From contig JBHGNT010000022.1 in NCBI GenBank assembly GCA_043228905.1, forward strand, positions 11,408,001 to 11,472,000: a stretch of DNA of 64,000 nucleotides, written 5' to 3'. Below the pieces are notes generated by a model. It saw only the letters and a list, made by a program, of their open reading frames with translations. It did no database searches and was not told where the DNA came from. Numbering within the stretch: the stretch's first letter is position 1; the number at the start of each line of letters is the position of its first letter. Position numbers and translations under genes: made by a program. Of this stretch, positions 30,254-40,883 are shown piece after piece. The DNA is from Azolla caroliniana (Eukaryota > Polypodiophyta).

Positions 30254-31900
30254 AGGTGCCGATACGGGAGAGGGTGCGGGACGAGCCGCCCTCTTTTACA
30301 TGGGGAGAAAGACCGACTGGGCGAAGGTCGAGTGTTGGAAGGAGAATGAAAGCCGGTCCTATGGAGTTCCTTACACCGATCCGGCTGCCGGCCCAAGTGC
30401 CGACGTGAGTCCTATAAGAGAGATCGGTGGCGATAGGAGAACGAGACTCTGCAATCCGGAGAAGGACGAACGGACCCGGATGACCATTCCGGGAGGAAGG
30501 AAGAGAGCAGGCCTACGAAGAGGCCGAGGACACGATACGTCGGTACCACGGGAGAGGGTGCGGAACAAAACGCCCTCTCGGCATGCGGAAAAGGATGACC
30601 CGGGACAGGGTCGAGAAGACAAATCGGAGGCCCAAGGAGGATCCTTCACACTGGTTCTAGAGACTTCGGCAGTTGGCAACGCGGTCGACATAAGACCAAG
30701 ATACTGACGGTGGTGGCGAGGTGACGAAGGCAAGGGCTACAGATGGGCGGTCCCACGAAGATCCTCACACCGATCCGGTGGTCGGCCCGAGAGCCGGCGT
30801 GAGTCCTATAGGGAAGATCGATGGAGGCAGGAGAACGTGATCGGACGACAGGAAGCGACGAACGGCAAGGAGGTATCAGGCCGGCGAGGCGGCCAAGAAC
30901 CAAATCGGACCTTCCGGCAAGGTCAGTGGGCGTAAGGAAGTCCGGTCCTATGGGATCCCCACACCGAATCAGAGACCCCGGCTGTTCGGCCAACGTGGCA
31001 ACGTAAGACCGAGGGAGAAGGAAGGTGGCGGCGGGAAATGGGACCCGACTACGCGGAAGTCACGAGGAGAGTCCGGGAGAGACTCAAACAAAAGACACCC
31101 GAATTTCGGCAAGCATAGAAACAGAGTCCGGTCCTATGGGACCCTCACACCGATCCGGAGACTCTGGCAGTTCGGCCAACGTGACCACATGAGACCTGGG
31201 GAGAAGGACGGTGGCGGCAGCGAACGGGACTCGACGACACGAGGTTTCGGAAGGAGTCGGTAGGGGCAAACACGGGGAGGTGTGTCGGGTCGGAAAGGCA
31301 CACCTGGGACGGAATAAGAGTCTCGCAAGTGGCCATCACGGGCCGGATCAAAGCGTAACTACGGGACAATGTTCGGCATGGGCGGTGCCGAGCAAAGGAA
31401 GCGAAAGATGGCACTAGAGAGGTGCCGGGAACGAGGTGACAAGTGCCTAGTGGACTGCACAGGGTCAGAGTCAAATGGACGACAACAAATGGAAGACAAG
31501 CTGGTGGGGGCGAGGGGACGACAGCAAATGGAAGACTCAGGACTTGTTGCAGCAGCACGAAGACGGGAAGGGCCAAGCGGGCTACTACGGGGTGTTCCTC
31601 GGATGCAAAGGACACCGGTATGTGGGCGAGCGGCGATGCACGATCTAGCCGGAAAGGGGGCCGACAAGGCGTGCAATGAACCGGAGTGCGATACAGGCAG
31701 TGCCAAACAACGGATGAGGGTATGTGGCACACGAAGGTGCCGGAGTGGAAAGGCGAGCGCGGAGATAAGTTGTGCGGTTCGGAGGTAGCACGGAGAAGAC
31801 CGGAAAGGGATCCTCCACACCGTTCCGGAGACCATGGCGGTTCGAGCCGACGCGGCGATGTAAGACCATGGAGAAGGAAGGTGGCGGCGGGAGGACGAGG
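29900..31900 (+). repeat. Degenerate direct repeats filling the pol position of Y
   Basis: A compound motif recurs about seven times: GGTCCTATGGGATCCTCACA, CCGATCCGGAGAC, GGCAGTTCGGCC, ACGT..GTAAGACCGAGG, then GAAGGTGGCGGCGGG. Copies or parts lie near 29930, 30055, 30350-30400, 30640, 30760, 30945-31020, 31130-31210 and 31800-31880. A second motif, CCACGGGAGAGGGTGCGGAA followed by CGCCCTCTC, occurs at about 29645, 30265 and 30547. Spacing varies (about 190-600 bp). No single frame stays open through them. Confidence 0.65.
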
Positions 31901-32246
31901 GCAACGCGAAACAACATGGGACGGCAATCAGGACGACGCGAATGATCAACAGAGGCCAAGCGGGCCGCTACAGGCGTTCCCCAAGCGGAGGACATCGAGC
32001 ATACGGCGGGAGCGGGGTGTTCATACGGCCGAACAAGGGCCAACGGAAGTACACGTACTACGGAGATCGCGGTAGAGGACCCATCGACGGGTCGAACGAG
32101 CCTACGGGGAGGTAAGCGCGAGGGAAGAATCGAAGCCGACGGATCAAACCGGCAGCGAGACGGGACGCGGATCACGGAAGACCGGTTTCTTACCGGCCGA
32201 AATCTCTCACCCTTCAACCGGACTTGGCACATACCGGTGGATGTGC

Positions 32247-32263
32247 GGTTGGGTGGGGGCGGA
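32247..32263 (+). other. Y polypurine tract
   Basis: GGTTGGGTGGGGGCGGA directly precedes the right LTR. G1 has the same tract with one difference (GGTTAGGTGGGGGCGGA). Confidence 0.75.
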
Positions 32264-32886
32264 TGTCGTGGAGAATTTCGGCCAGAGGCGGAAACCGGAA
32301 AACATTGGCTATATCGGTGGGGTGCAGCGTGTGTACACACCCATGTACATTTAGTGTGAATAACGAGGGCGCCTTTATGGCGCCGAATAGTAGTCAAGTC
32401 GGGACAGACGATCCCATGTAAGTCGGGATTTATCCCACATTGTAACGCATCCCTCTCCTTGTTCTATAAAAGGAAGGGAACGCCCTTTGGGAAGGGGTTG
32501 CCCATTTTGCATTAGAGGGTATACCGTTATGTTTAGAGTTAGCTTCTTCTTCTTCTTCTTCTTCTTCTTCCCCCCTTCATGTTCGCTTAGGGTTTGCTTC
32601 AGCTCATCTCTTGCACAAGACCCCGCTCGGCGCGACGAGCCCATGAGCTCCCCGACGGCGGCTTGGCAGCTGACGACTATTGTAACCTACCTTAGTCCGG
32701 CTCGAAGCCAGGAATGTATTCTTTTTTATATATATATACGTTTGCGTCCGTCTGTGTATATTCGCGTCTTCGTTGGTGTCGGGTGCTTCCCCTTTCCTGC
32801 ACTTCCTATACTTAAGGGTGTGAGTCGGGTCGGCATGTGTGTGTGTGTGTGTGAGTGTGTGTGCGTGAGTCGGTGTTAAGCGCGCG

Positions 32887-32923
<37 letters not shown>

Positions 32924-33050
32924 GTTGCTTCCGGTGTGCTTATGGGATGCCCCGGAAACGGTGAAGCACGACTTCCTACGCTCCATCATTCCCTAGTCCA
33001 AGACCCCTGTGGTCCCGCCTTTCTCCACGCACGCGCGTAACAACGCGACA
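32264..33050 (+). repeat. Y 3' LTR (787 bp) with microsatellites
   Basis: Complete LTR with TATA box CTATAAAAGG at 32464-32473. It has three microsatellites: (TTC)n at 32543-32570 (shorter in the left LTR), (TG)n at 32836-32852 and (CT)n at 32889-32920. Confidence 0.88.
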
Positions 33051-33054
33051 ATGG

Positions 33055-34100
33055 CTCAATGCCTTTGTCGTTGCCGGTGCCAGTGCTTCCCAGATTGCTT
33101 TCACTTTGTCCGGATCTACGACAATGCCTTCCTTGCTCACTATATGCCCTAGTAGTGTTCCGTTGGACACTCCAAATACACACTTCGCCGGGTTCAGGCT
33201 TAGCCGGTACGCCCTACACTTCTCTAGACATAGTCTGAGATGCTACAAATGATCTTCTTCTCTACTATAGACGACGAAGTCGTCAAGGAACACCTGCATA
33301 AAAGCCGGTATGTATTCGCCAAAGATCTCCATGATGATCCGTTGGAATGTTGATGGTGCCGTTTTCAACCCGAACATCATCACCACCGCAACAAAGACTC
33401 CCCATTCGGTGACGAAAGCCGTTTTCTCTTGATCCTCAGGGTGCATCCAGATCTGATTATACCCGTTGAATTCGTCTAAGAAACTGTAGACTTCATGGCC
33501 GGCGACGGCATCCAAAACTCCATCCGTAAATGGAAGTGGAAATGCATCTGTTACCGTTGACGCATTGAGCTTCTGGTAGTCGACACAAACTATAATTCTG
33601 CCGTTCTTTTTCGGTACGACTACGAGCGGGCTCAACCATGTAGATTTCTTTACGGGACGGATGAAGACGACCCTCAGTAATTTGTCGATCTCCTCCTTGA
33701 CTTTGGCGGCGTAGTTTGGGTTCATCTAGTACCGACGTTGTGGTACCGGCTTGGCGTCTTTGCTCAGATGTATCTGGTGCTGATACAACTGAGGATCCAG
33801 GCCTCTCATATCCTCGTACGACCAGGCAAAGACGTCGCGAAACTCGTTGAGTGTAATTATCGCCGTTTTGTTCTCTGCATTCATTTCTTTGGCGATGTGC
33901 ACTGGTTTTGCCTCCTCCGTCGTTCCTAGATTTACCTCTTCTAATTGGGACACTTTTACACGCTGGGATATGGCCATTTCCCTTTCGAATGCCTCCGGCG
34001 CATGCCGTAACTCCCAGATAGCTTCTTTATCCGGTTCCGTTCGGTTGCAGTAAGTAGGGTGATACCGCTTCCGCGACGTCAATTTCGAATAGGGGTACAA
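33055..34100 (-). pseudogene. A pol: reverse transcriptase
   Basis: RT of Ty3 type: RGLDPQLYQHQIHL upstream, then WLSPLVVVPKKNGR, CVDYQKLNASTV, FGLKTAPSTFQR and the catalytic box VFLDDFVVYS (about 33270), continuing to NPAKCVFGV and ending at the Y insertion (ATTKALS). Stops at about 33723 and 33243 split it into three open pieces in one frame. It is closely similar to H's RT at 42062-42680. Confidence 0.88.
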
Positions 34101-34707
34101 TCTTCGGGTTCTCCAGCAAGTACTGCTCTTCTTCTTCGTCTGCTAATCCTTCCAGCATATTGACACACTCCGCATATAACGGTGTCAGATCCTTGCCGGT
34201 GCCCTTCCTTTGTTGTGTTGGTACCCGTACCTTCGTTTTTCCCCGCCGGAACGTAATCATATTCCTCCTCCAATTCCGCTTGATATGTGCCGTCTTTAAC
34301 CAAGGGCGTCCCAACAATAATGGGTACGCTCCTTCAGCCTGCAACTGGAGAACTACGATTGAGATTCGGAATGTGTGGCCTCCGATGGTTACTTCCAGGT
34401 TCCGTATTAAACCTGTCGGTCGCACCGAGCTTGTGTCCGCCATTCGGTGCCAGAACGGACATGGCTCCCACTCTAGGATTCCAAGAGCATCGCACGTCCG
34501 GAGGCTTATTACATTAAAACCGGAGCCTCGGTCTATTATCGTGCTGGGGAGTTCTTTCCCTTTCACAATGGCCGTAATTGCCGGAATGCTGGTGTCCACC
34601 ACCGTCGGTCCCTCCTCCGGGTTTGAGAAGAATGCCGGAGCCGGTGGTGTTCCGCCTGTCGTCATGCCTTCCTTGAGTCCTTCTGAGAATCTTGGTACTA
34701 GCTGCAA
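34027..34707 (-). pseudogene. A protease region
   Basis: Retropepsin-like segment: STIIDRGSGFNVIS gives D-R-G at the active site, followed by PFWHRMAD, SVRPTGLI, GGHTFRISIVV and the typical YPLLLGRPWL. It continues to a linker (PLYAECVNMLEGLADEEEE) leading into RT. H has D-G-G at the same place. Confidence 0.78.
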
Positions 34708-35050
34708 GAGTCATCCTAACGGCAGCGTGATCTGGCATTCCTGCAATACCTGCCATGTCGTGTTTTCGGATTGATTGCCGCCGGCGAGCTCTTCGGTGTT
34801 CTCCTTCTGTTGCGCGAGTTCTGCTACGTTTCGCTCATTGGCCTTTTTCACCCATTCCGTTGCCTGTTTCCGGATGGCCTCTTGTGTCTCCCATTCCGTA
34901 GTCTTCCCCTACGACCTTGTGGTGACCTGCTGGAGGTCTGCGACTTCGACGACTACCATGTTTATTGCCGGTCGCTTATCATAGCTCTTTGCCGGACATT
35001 GATTACTATAATGTCCTTCTTGCCGGCAGTAATAGCAATATGCTTTCCGG
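34708..35050 (-). pseudogene. A gag remnant with CCHC knuckle
   Basis: Immediately inside the truncated 5' LTR the minus strand encodes CYYCRQEGHYSNQCP, a C-x2-C-x4-H-x4-C zinc knuckle, followed by a charged linker into protease. The rest of gag is deleted at 35050/35051. It aligns with H's CYKCNQPGHYATQCP at about 43960. Confidence 0.8.
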
Positions 35051-35460
35051 GTCACCAAAGGGTGGTATGGCAGAATGACTTACGGCACAACGCTTACTTA
35101 GACCTTAATCGATTACTTAGCCATCCGTAATTAACACGCGTAAGATATAACAATGAATACAGAACGGTAATCAACACTGGAAGATTAAGACAATAAACTT
35201 TATTAATTATCCGCTCCTGATTACATTGTAACCGGGCCTTTATATAGGTCTCCGGTGCGAAATACAAAACGGTGCCAACCGGCACCTTTACGGAATCGTT
35301 CCGAATCCGGATCGGCATACCGATTCCGGTCCGTCCGTCCACATCTTCTTATATAATAATATGTATATATTAATACTACTAATTACAACAGTTCCCGAAT
35401 AACTATTCCTTTCACACTCTGGTTTGGACCTCCTTAAGCCTTCTTTATCGGCCGGTAACA
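35051..35460 (-). repeat. A 5' LTR, truncated (410 bp)
   Basis: On the plus strand it starts at GTCACCAAAG and ends GGCCGGTAACA. It lacks the first 157 bp present at 4068-4224. It shows the uninterrupted sites for Z and copia-2. TATA-like TTTATATAG near 35239 (minus strand CTATATAAA). Confidence 0.88.
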
Positions 35461-35464
35461 GGCT

Positions 35465-37308
35465 CGGGTTCGGAAGAGTGGCTGGTGAGACATCGTCACT
35501 CGGCGCAGGGAGGCTGTTCTGGATGTTGCTGCTTGAATGACGTCGGTTTCTCCTCGGCGGCTTGCCATAGCTCAGTAGCCCGTTTGGCTTGCTGATGCGC
35601 CGTTTTGATCCGTCGGGCATGTCCTTGGCTGCCCGAGTAGTGTGGTGCAGATTTCGATATGCCTCGACTAAGGCCGTGTTCAGATCTAGTAGCTCCATGA
35701 GGAGAGAAGCATTCTGTGCTTGCTTCTTCCGTCCTATCTTCTGTAAGGCTTGATCCCCGTAAGGTTCTATTTCTCCCATTAGAGCGTGTTGGATCATCTT
35801 GGTTTCCGCGTGCTCCTTAGCCATACGAGCGGCGGCAGCAACTTGGGCGCGCGTGAGAAAATCCATTAACTCATATGTTGTGCCCAGTCGAAGTAATGCA
35901 CTGAACTCGTATGCCTCCGCGGGGAGATCTTTGTAACCGAGGACTTCCTCCTCTGATATTTGCGTGGTTTGTCCATGCTCGATCCTACGGACTTGGAGCC
36001 ATGACTCTGCTGGTACCAAGGCCGTGGAGGTCGAGCTGGCCTCTTTTGATTTCTGAGGATGGTTGGCCTCGGTTGCTGTGTTTGACTCTCGAAAGATGCG
36101 GCGTCTTTTGGCGGCTGATCCTGTGAGTCCGGGGTCGGTGGTGTTGGCTCCTCAGATTCTTTCCTCTTTCGTTGCCATATGCCCGACTGCTGGCGTCTTT
36201 TTGGCAGCTGATCCTGTGAGTTCGGGGCTGGTGATGTTGGCTCCTCGGCTTCTTTCCTCTTTTGTTGCCGTATGCCCGAGTGTTGTTGGCTTGTGGGCCG
36301 TGGGCTCTGTTGTGGAGAGGGCATTGATGTCGTGGTGTTTTCTGGCGTATGGTGACATCCTCAGTGATGGGCTCCTCGGCCTCGTCCCATTCGACACGGG
36401 TTGCTGTTAACGCCCGATGTTTTTGTGTTTTTGGTGGGGGTGGTGCCGAGGCGGAAGTAGGGTTCCGGACGGCCGGAGGTCAGGATGTGACGAGGGGAAA
36501 CCGAAGGAGGTGGGTAGAGGACTGTGAGGAAGTGATTAATCACAGGCAACAAGCGCTTATTGGTTTGAAAAGATTCGAGCGTTGCACGGACTCCTTCGTC
36601 GGTGATGTTTCCCCAATCGATTTTGTCGCCTTCATACACTCGAATGATGATGGCAGCTTTGTTCAGTGGCATACTCGTGGGATTTGTATGCACAAAGGCA
36701 TATTCCATCAAAATACGAGCGATCTCCCCAAAAGCTTTGTTTGGCCCTTCGTAACTGTGGTAAGCTTTACCCGACATCGAATACATCCCAAAATATTCCT
36801 TGATAATCGAGTGGGGAGGGATTTCGACCTCATGGTCTCCGCCCTGCGCAAGGTCCAGAGCCGCTCGAATCATGTTGTTGGATACTGTGTCAGGGTGGAT
36901 TCTACGTGCTATCGTTGGGGCGTCAGGGTGTGTTGGGGCGTCGATGACCTGTAAGTACCCACCCAGTCCTCGTTGTTGTAGCCAAGAACGGGTTTCCTCC
37001 GATGCGGCGAGAGTCATGGTGGATGCAAAGGTTTGCTGGCCAGAGGCGTGGGTAGAAGCGATGAGACGAGGGCGACACAGAGCGTTGGGGGAACGTTGTT
37101 GGTCTGTGCAAGGGCTACGAGGGCGAGAGGTAGGAGTCCGTTTGTAGGGGCTATGAGAACGAGATAGACCTGCAGAGCTTGAAGGCGGTGAAGGCAAGAA
37201 TGCGTCTGAGTGAGTGGGCGTGTTGTGTGTGGGGTAATTTCTTTTATGTGACTGCCTAGGGTTTTGTGCAGGGAGAAGATCCTTGAGATTCCTAGTCGTG
37301 CCTGCCAT
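35465..37308 (-). pseudogene. H extra 3' gene, N-terminal part
   Basis: From 37308 (MAGTTRNLKDLLP) a Ser/Pro/Arg-rich leader precedes a compact domain (EETRSWLQQRGLGGYL, KEYFGMYSMSGKAY, AFGEIARILMEYAFVH, IIIRVYEGDKIDWG) matching that of A. A TGA at about 36361 and a frameshift near 36010 interrupt it. A Pro/Gln/Lys linker with a repeated block (SQDQ.PK near 36090 and 36190) leads to helical, Ala-rich sequence (RAQVAAAARMAKEHAE) up to the A insertion at 35464. The rest is at 2685-4063. Total length before interruption would be about 1000 codons. Confidence 0.77.
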
Positions 37309-37536
37309 AATAAGGTATTATGGCCACACGTCCCATGAGTGCTAGTGTGGTGTGCATGCTCTTTAAATATTCTATTTTAAAGTGGATGTGACTAGCTGGT
37401 GCGCCTAAAAAAAATAAATCTCGTGATTTGGGGTGATTAGTTAGGTAATTTTAGGTAATGCTAATTTAACTACTAAAAATCATTCCTACTATATACATTT
37501 GGTGGGTAGGTCATGATTTTACCGATGGGGACACGT
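37309..37536. other. AT-rich spacer between H pol and its extra gene
   Basis: About 230 bp of AT-rich DNA with no open frame, between the upstream end of the extra gene and the X insertion. It contains TTTAAATATTCTATTTTAAA, which could hold a promoter or splice signals for separate expression of the extra gene; nothing specific is provable. Confidence 0.45.
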
Positions 37537-38157
37537 TGTCGTGGAGAAAACCGTCCCTAGGCGGAAACCGAGTATAACGTGCGTAAACCGGCCCTTACAT
37601 GTGGGCACAAGTTTTGTTGTATAGTACGTAGGTAGGTACAAGTCACCTGAGGCGAAATCCTAGGTAGTACGCGTTCGGTAGGGAGGAAATCGAGGCGTAT
37701 CCCTGTCCGAAAGGACAGGGAATAAAAACGATGTAACGAGTGGTAACAGCCTCCCTCCTTGGGTTATAAAAGAGAGGGAGAAGGGAGGAAGGGCTGTCGG
37801 ACAGGGACTGAGCTCTCTCCTCCATCGTTCGACTTTCTCTGCAGGATTTCGGACTGTGTTGCCTCTGCTTCGTGGACAACCCGTGTGCTTCCGGTAGAGG
37901 CTCCACTGTGCAGTTGGGCTGAGTGCGTGCGTCAACATCGTGTGTATGTGTGTGTGTCTGCCTGGGTTGGGTCCGTCGCCGGCTTGCCGGTTGTAATCGT
38001 TGTCGATTGTAATTAAGACTTTGTTCTCTATCTCTTTCCTCCTCTGTGTTTCTACAAGCCGCTCTCTCTCTCTCTCTCCCCTCTTTCTCACACCCCTTGG
38101 TTCAAGGCCGATGCGGTCCCGCCTCTTTCTGAACGCGAAGAGCATAACAACACGACA
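37537..38157 (+). repeat. X 5' LTR (621 bp)
   Basis: TATA box TTATAAAAG at 37764-37772. It differs from the right LTR by substitutions and by an insertion with a T-run near 40490 in the latter. Confidence 0.87.
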
Positions 38158-38175
38158 TATTTGGTGAACCCGACG
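38158..38175 (+). other. X primer-binding site
   Basis: TATTTGGTGAACCCGACG follows the 5' LTR directly. Shared with G1; primer tRNA not identified. Confidence 0.6.
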
Positions 38176-38200
38176 TGAACAGGCGGCAAAGGAGTGAAGG

Positions 38201-40225
38201 ATGAGGGGATCCGAGCTTGCTAAAGCTATGGCCGTAGCTGTCGACCGGCTAGTGAACGCTCGCGAGGGAACGGGTGCCCTCGACAGGGCCATTGAGTCGA
38301 TCGTCGGCACCATAGGTCGATTTAGTGGGAAGAATGCCATGAGCTACTTGGAGGCCTACCGGGCCAAAATGATCATGAGGGATATCACGGTGGACAAGCG
38401 GTTGTTCGGATTCCCTCGGGTAGTGATGCCGAGCATCCACGCAGAGGTGCTCAAGGTGTTGGCCGGATGCTGGACTTGGGAGGAGTTTGAGTTGCGGCTC
38501 CTCGAGATGTATGGGTTCGATGACTCGCTTCGGTTGTCAAAGCGAGACTTCATGGCATGGGTTGAGAGCCCAGGGAAGGGGAGAAACGCATCGACGCTCC
38601 TCTAGGAGTTCGAGAAACGGTTCGCACAACTGTCAACGCTGGACCAGACCGTGCTCGACAAAAGCCGGGTACTACTGTTCGTCAAGGCGGTGGACGCCAT
38701 GGACCGGGAGAAGGTGGGTCTCCTGTTAGAAACAGACGAAGGGCTCATGGCAGACTAGGCCATGGTAAGGAGAATGCGGTCGTTTCGACAAGCGGCGTGA
38801 GTGGAGCAATGAGGGCTCGTCGGCGGCAAGGCCGGTCCCGGCGAGGGAGCTCGAGGAGCTGGTCTAGGTACCGGCTAGGAAGGAAGAAACTTGGAGTTGG
38901 CTTGAGACGGGCTCAGCCCCGAGCGGAGTGGTCAAAGGTCCCTCCGGAGGCACGGCTCTAGAAGAGCTGTCGCAGATGGTGTGAGATCTCCAAATCGCAC
39001 AGGCCCGGAGGGACAGTGGCGAATAGTCTCGTGACCGAAGGCGAATAGCCTCTAAACGGTGCATGTGGTACGACACGGTCAGCCACATACGGAAAGAATG
39101 CGTGGATTTCGTAGAGGCACTCAAGACAAACGTGGTTTACCTCTCAAACGAGCGAGTGCACGCGAGCGAGACCCGGAAAGCCCTAGAGTTGAATTCAAGG
39201 CGCGGCGGAATGAAGTCGTTGATGGAAGAGGCCACAGCACGACATGCAGAGGCCGTTAACTACTCGGCGTCGACGGGAATCCGGGTCAGTGATGATGAGG
39301 CCCGGAAAGCGAAGGACTCCAGATTCTGGCCGCTGGTGCTAGAGGGTCACCCTAGAGTACGGTTGAAGAAGGAAGAGGTAGAGCGCACGGAACAGCAGAT
39401 CCGGGAGGTCACCGGATGGGACGACTCGGTGGAAGAGAAGACTGGCTTCGTGGCAGCCGCATGCTAGAACTACGAGGTTCTGGTAGAAGACAAGCACGCG
39501 GGAAAGGCCGGAGGGGCATGCCCTCATAGCGGTACGAGACCCGGTTCAGACCGAAGCCGAATGAGACCGTCAACGTCGGCGCACCGGAGAAGAAGAAGCA
39601 GGCCGGTTTCCGGCTGAGCACCGAAATCGAACGAACGACGGACCTGCGAAAGGTCCTAGAAGAGAGAATTCTCGACAGCAAGGTTGAGCTGTCGTTACGG
39701 GAGGTGCTAGGGATCGCCAAGAAGGAGTTCCACGACTCTATCGTGGACTTGGTGAAGCGGAAGAGGCTCTCGACGGAACCGGAACTGGAGAGGCCGGTGG
39801 AAGTGCGGACGATGCACTTAGAAGACACGGCCCTACAGGATGAGTTGGCGGAAAGCCACTACGCGAAGCCGCATTGGGCCAGGGCCACTACGGAAACCCC
39901 TGTTCGGATCGGCGACGTCCAGGAGCCGGTGGTGACATTGGTAGACCACGGTTCGGAGATCAACCTGATGTCCATGGACTTCTATAAAAGGGGGAAATGG
40001 CCGATCAACACCAAGCACGGGTGGAAGATACACGCGGCGACGCGCGCTACAGAGGAGGTGCATGGTGCGTGCCCGAACGTACGCGTGAAGATCGGCGACG
40101 TCGAGATAGATCAACATTTCTTCGTGCAGGAGACTTCCTCGCACCTGGTAATTCTCGGCGAACCGTACATTACGACAGCGCACATGGAGACGAAAGTACT
40201 GGACAACGGTTCGGCGTATGTGCGC
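38201..40225 (+). pseudogene. X gag-protease remnant
   Basis: From 38201 (MRGSELAKAMAVAVDRL) the gag aligns with G1 throughout: SGKNAMSYLEAYRAKM, LSKRDFMAWVESPGKGRN, then TAG at 38603, FVKAVDAMDRE, and TAG at 38756-38758 after GLMAD (the position shared with Y and G1-2). A knuckle CMWYDTVSHIRKECV near 39063 has Tyr in place of the second Cys, so it is damaged. Protease region VTLVDHGSEINLMSMDF near 39930. The frame breaks off at SAYVR where the 3' LTR starts. Confidence 0.82.
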
Positions 40226-40879
40226 TGTCGTGGAGAAAACCATCCCTACGCGGAAACCGAGTATAACGTGCGTAAACCGGCCCTTACACATGGGCACAAG
40301 TTTTGTTGTATAGTATGTAGGTAGGTACAAGTCGCCTGAGGCAAAATCCTAGGTAGTACGCGTTCGGTAGGGAGGAAATCGAGGCGTATCCCTGTCTGAA
40401 AGGACAGGGAATAAACATGATGTAACGAGTGGTAACGGCCTCCCTCCTTGGGTTATAAAAGAGAGGGAGAAGTGAGAGAAAAATATCGCATTTTTTTTTG
40501 GGAGTGAGGAGGAAGGCTTGTCGGACCGGGACCAAGCTCTCTCCTCCATCGTTCGACTTTCTCTACAGGATTTCGGACTGTGTTGCCTCTACTTCGTGGA
40601 CAACCCGTGTGCTTCCGGCAGAGGCTCCATTGTGTAGTTGGTCTGAGTGCGTGCGTGAGCATCGTGTGTATGTGTGTGTGTCCGCCTGGGTTGGGTCCGT
40701 CACCGGCTTGCCGGTTGTAATCGTTGTCGATTGTAATTAAGACTTTGTTCTCTGTCTCTTTCCTCCTATGTGTTTCTGCAAGTTGCTCTCTTTCTCTCTC
40801 CCCTCTTTCTCACGCTCCTTGGTTCAAGTACCCCGCGGTCCCACCTCTTTCCGAATGCGAAGAGCGTAACAACACGACA
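40226..40879 (+). repeat. X 3' LTR (654 bp)
   Basis: TATA box TTATAAAAG at about 40453-40461. It abuts protease codons directly, with no polypurine tract. Confidence 0.87.
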
Positions 40880-40883
40880 ATGT

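Larger units (their letters stand above)
28385..33050 (+). mobile_element. Y: non-autonomous gag-only LTR element
   Basis: LTRs at 28385-28888 (truncated) and 32264-33050 (787 bp), starting TGTCGTG.AGAATTTCGG and ending AACGCGACA. Target duplication ACGG (28381-28384) versus ATGG (33051-33054), one CpG-type change. It splits A's pol: the RT frame on the right joins the RNase H side on the left when Y and one duplication are removed. The LTR start, PPT and 3' untranslated end match G1. Inside there is a G1-like gag and then about 2 kb of degenerate direct repeats; no protease, RT or integrase is found. Confidence 0.85.
4068..35460 (-). mobile_element. Element A: Ty3/gypsy element with extra 3' gene, nested in H
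   Basis: Plus-strand left end TGCTTGTTTG at 4068, right end GGTAACA at 35460, flanked by the 4-bp duplication GGCT (4064-4067 and 35461-35464). Minus-strand order: partial 5' LTR (35051-35460), gag remnant with CCHC knuckle, protease, RT, RNase H, integrase, extra 3' gene (25844-23082), 3' LTR. The first 157 bp (plus-strand coordinates) of the 5' LTR, the primer site and most of gag are deleted at 35050/35051. LTR copies differ at about 7 of 410 positions. The 3' LTR holds G1-1, Z and copia-2; pol holds Y. Confidence 0.88.
37537..40879 (+). mobile_element. X: gag-PR-only LTR element
   Basis: LTRs at 37537-38157 (621 bp) and 40226-40879 (654 bp), starting TGTCGTGGAGAAAACC and ending AACACGACA. 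Flanks ACGT (37533-37536) and ATGT (40880-40883) are a 4-bp duplication with one C-to-T change. It sits in H just after the integrase C-terminus. Inside are only gag and protease; the right LTR begins in mid-frame, so pol and the PPT were deleted. It is related to G1 but on the opposite strand. Confidence 0.88.

Noticed and set aside
32543-32920. Microsatellites in the Y LTR as a regulatory locus
   Set aside because: They are ordinary LTR low-complexity runs that differ in length between the two LTRs; no further signal.
35051-35460. A and H as two adjacent elements sharing one LTR
   Set aside because: GGCT duplications at 4064-4067 and 35461-35464, plus continuity of H's extra gene and gag across A and G1-2, show that A is nested in H.
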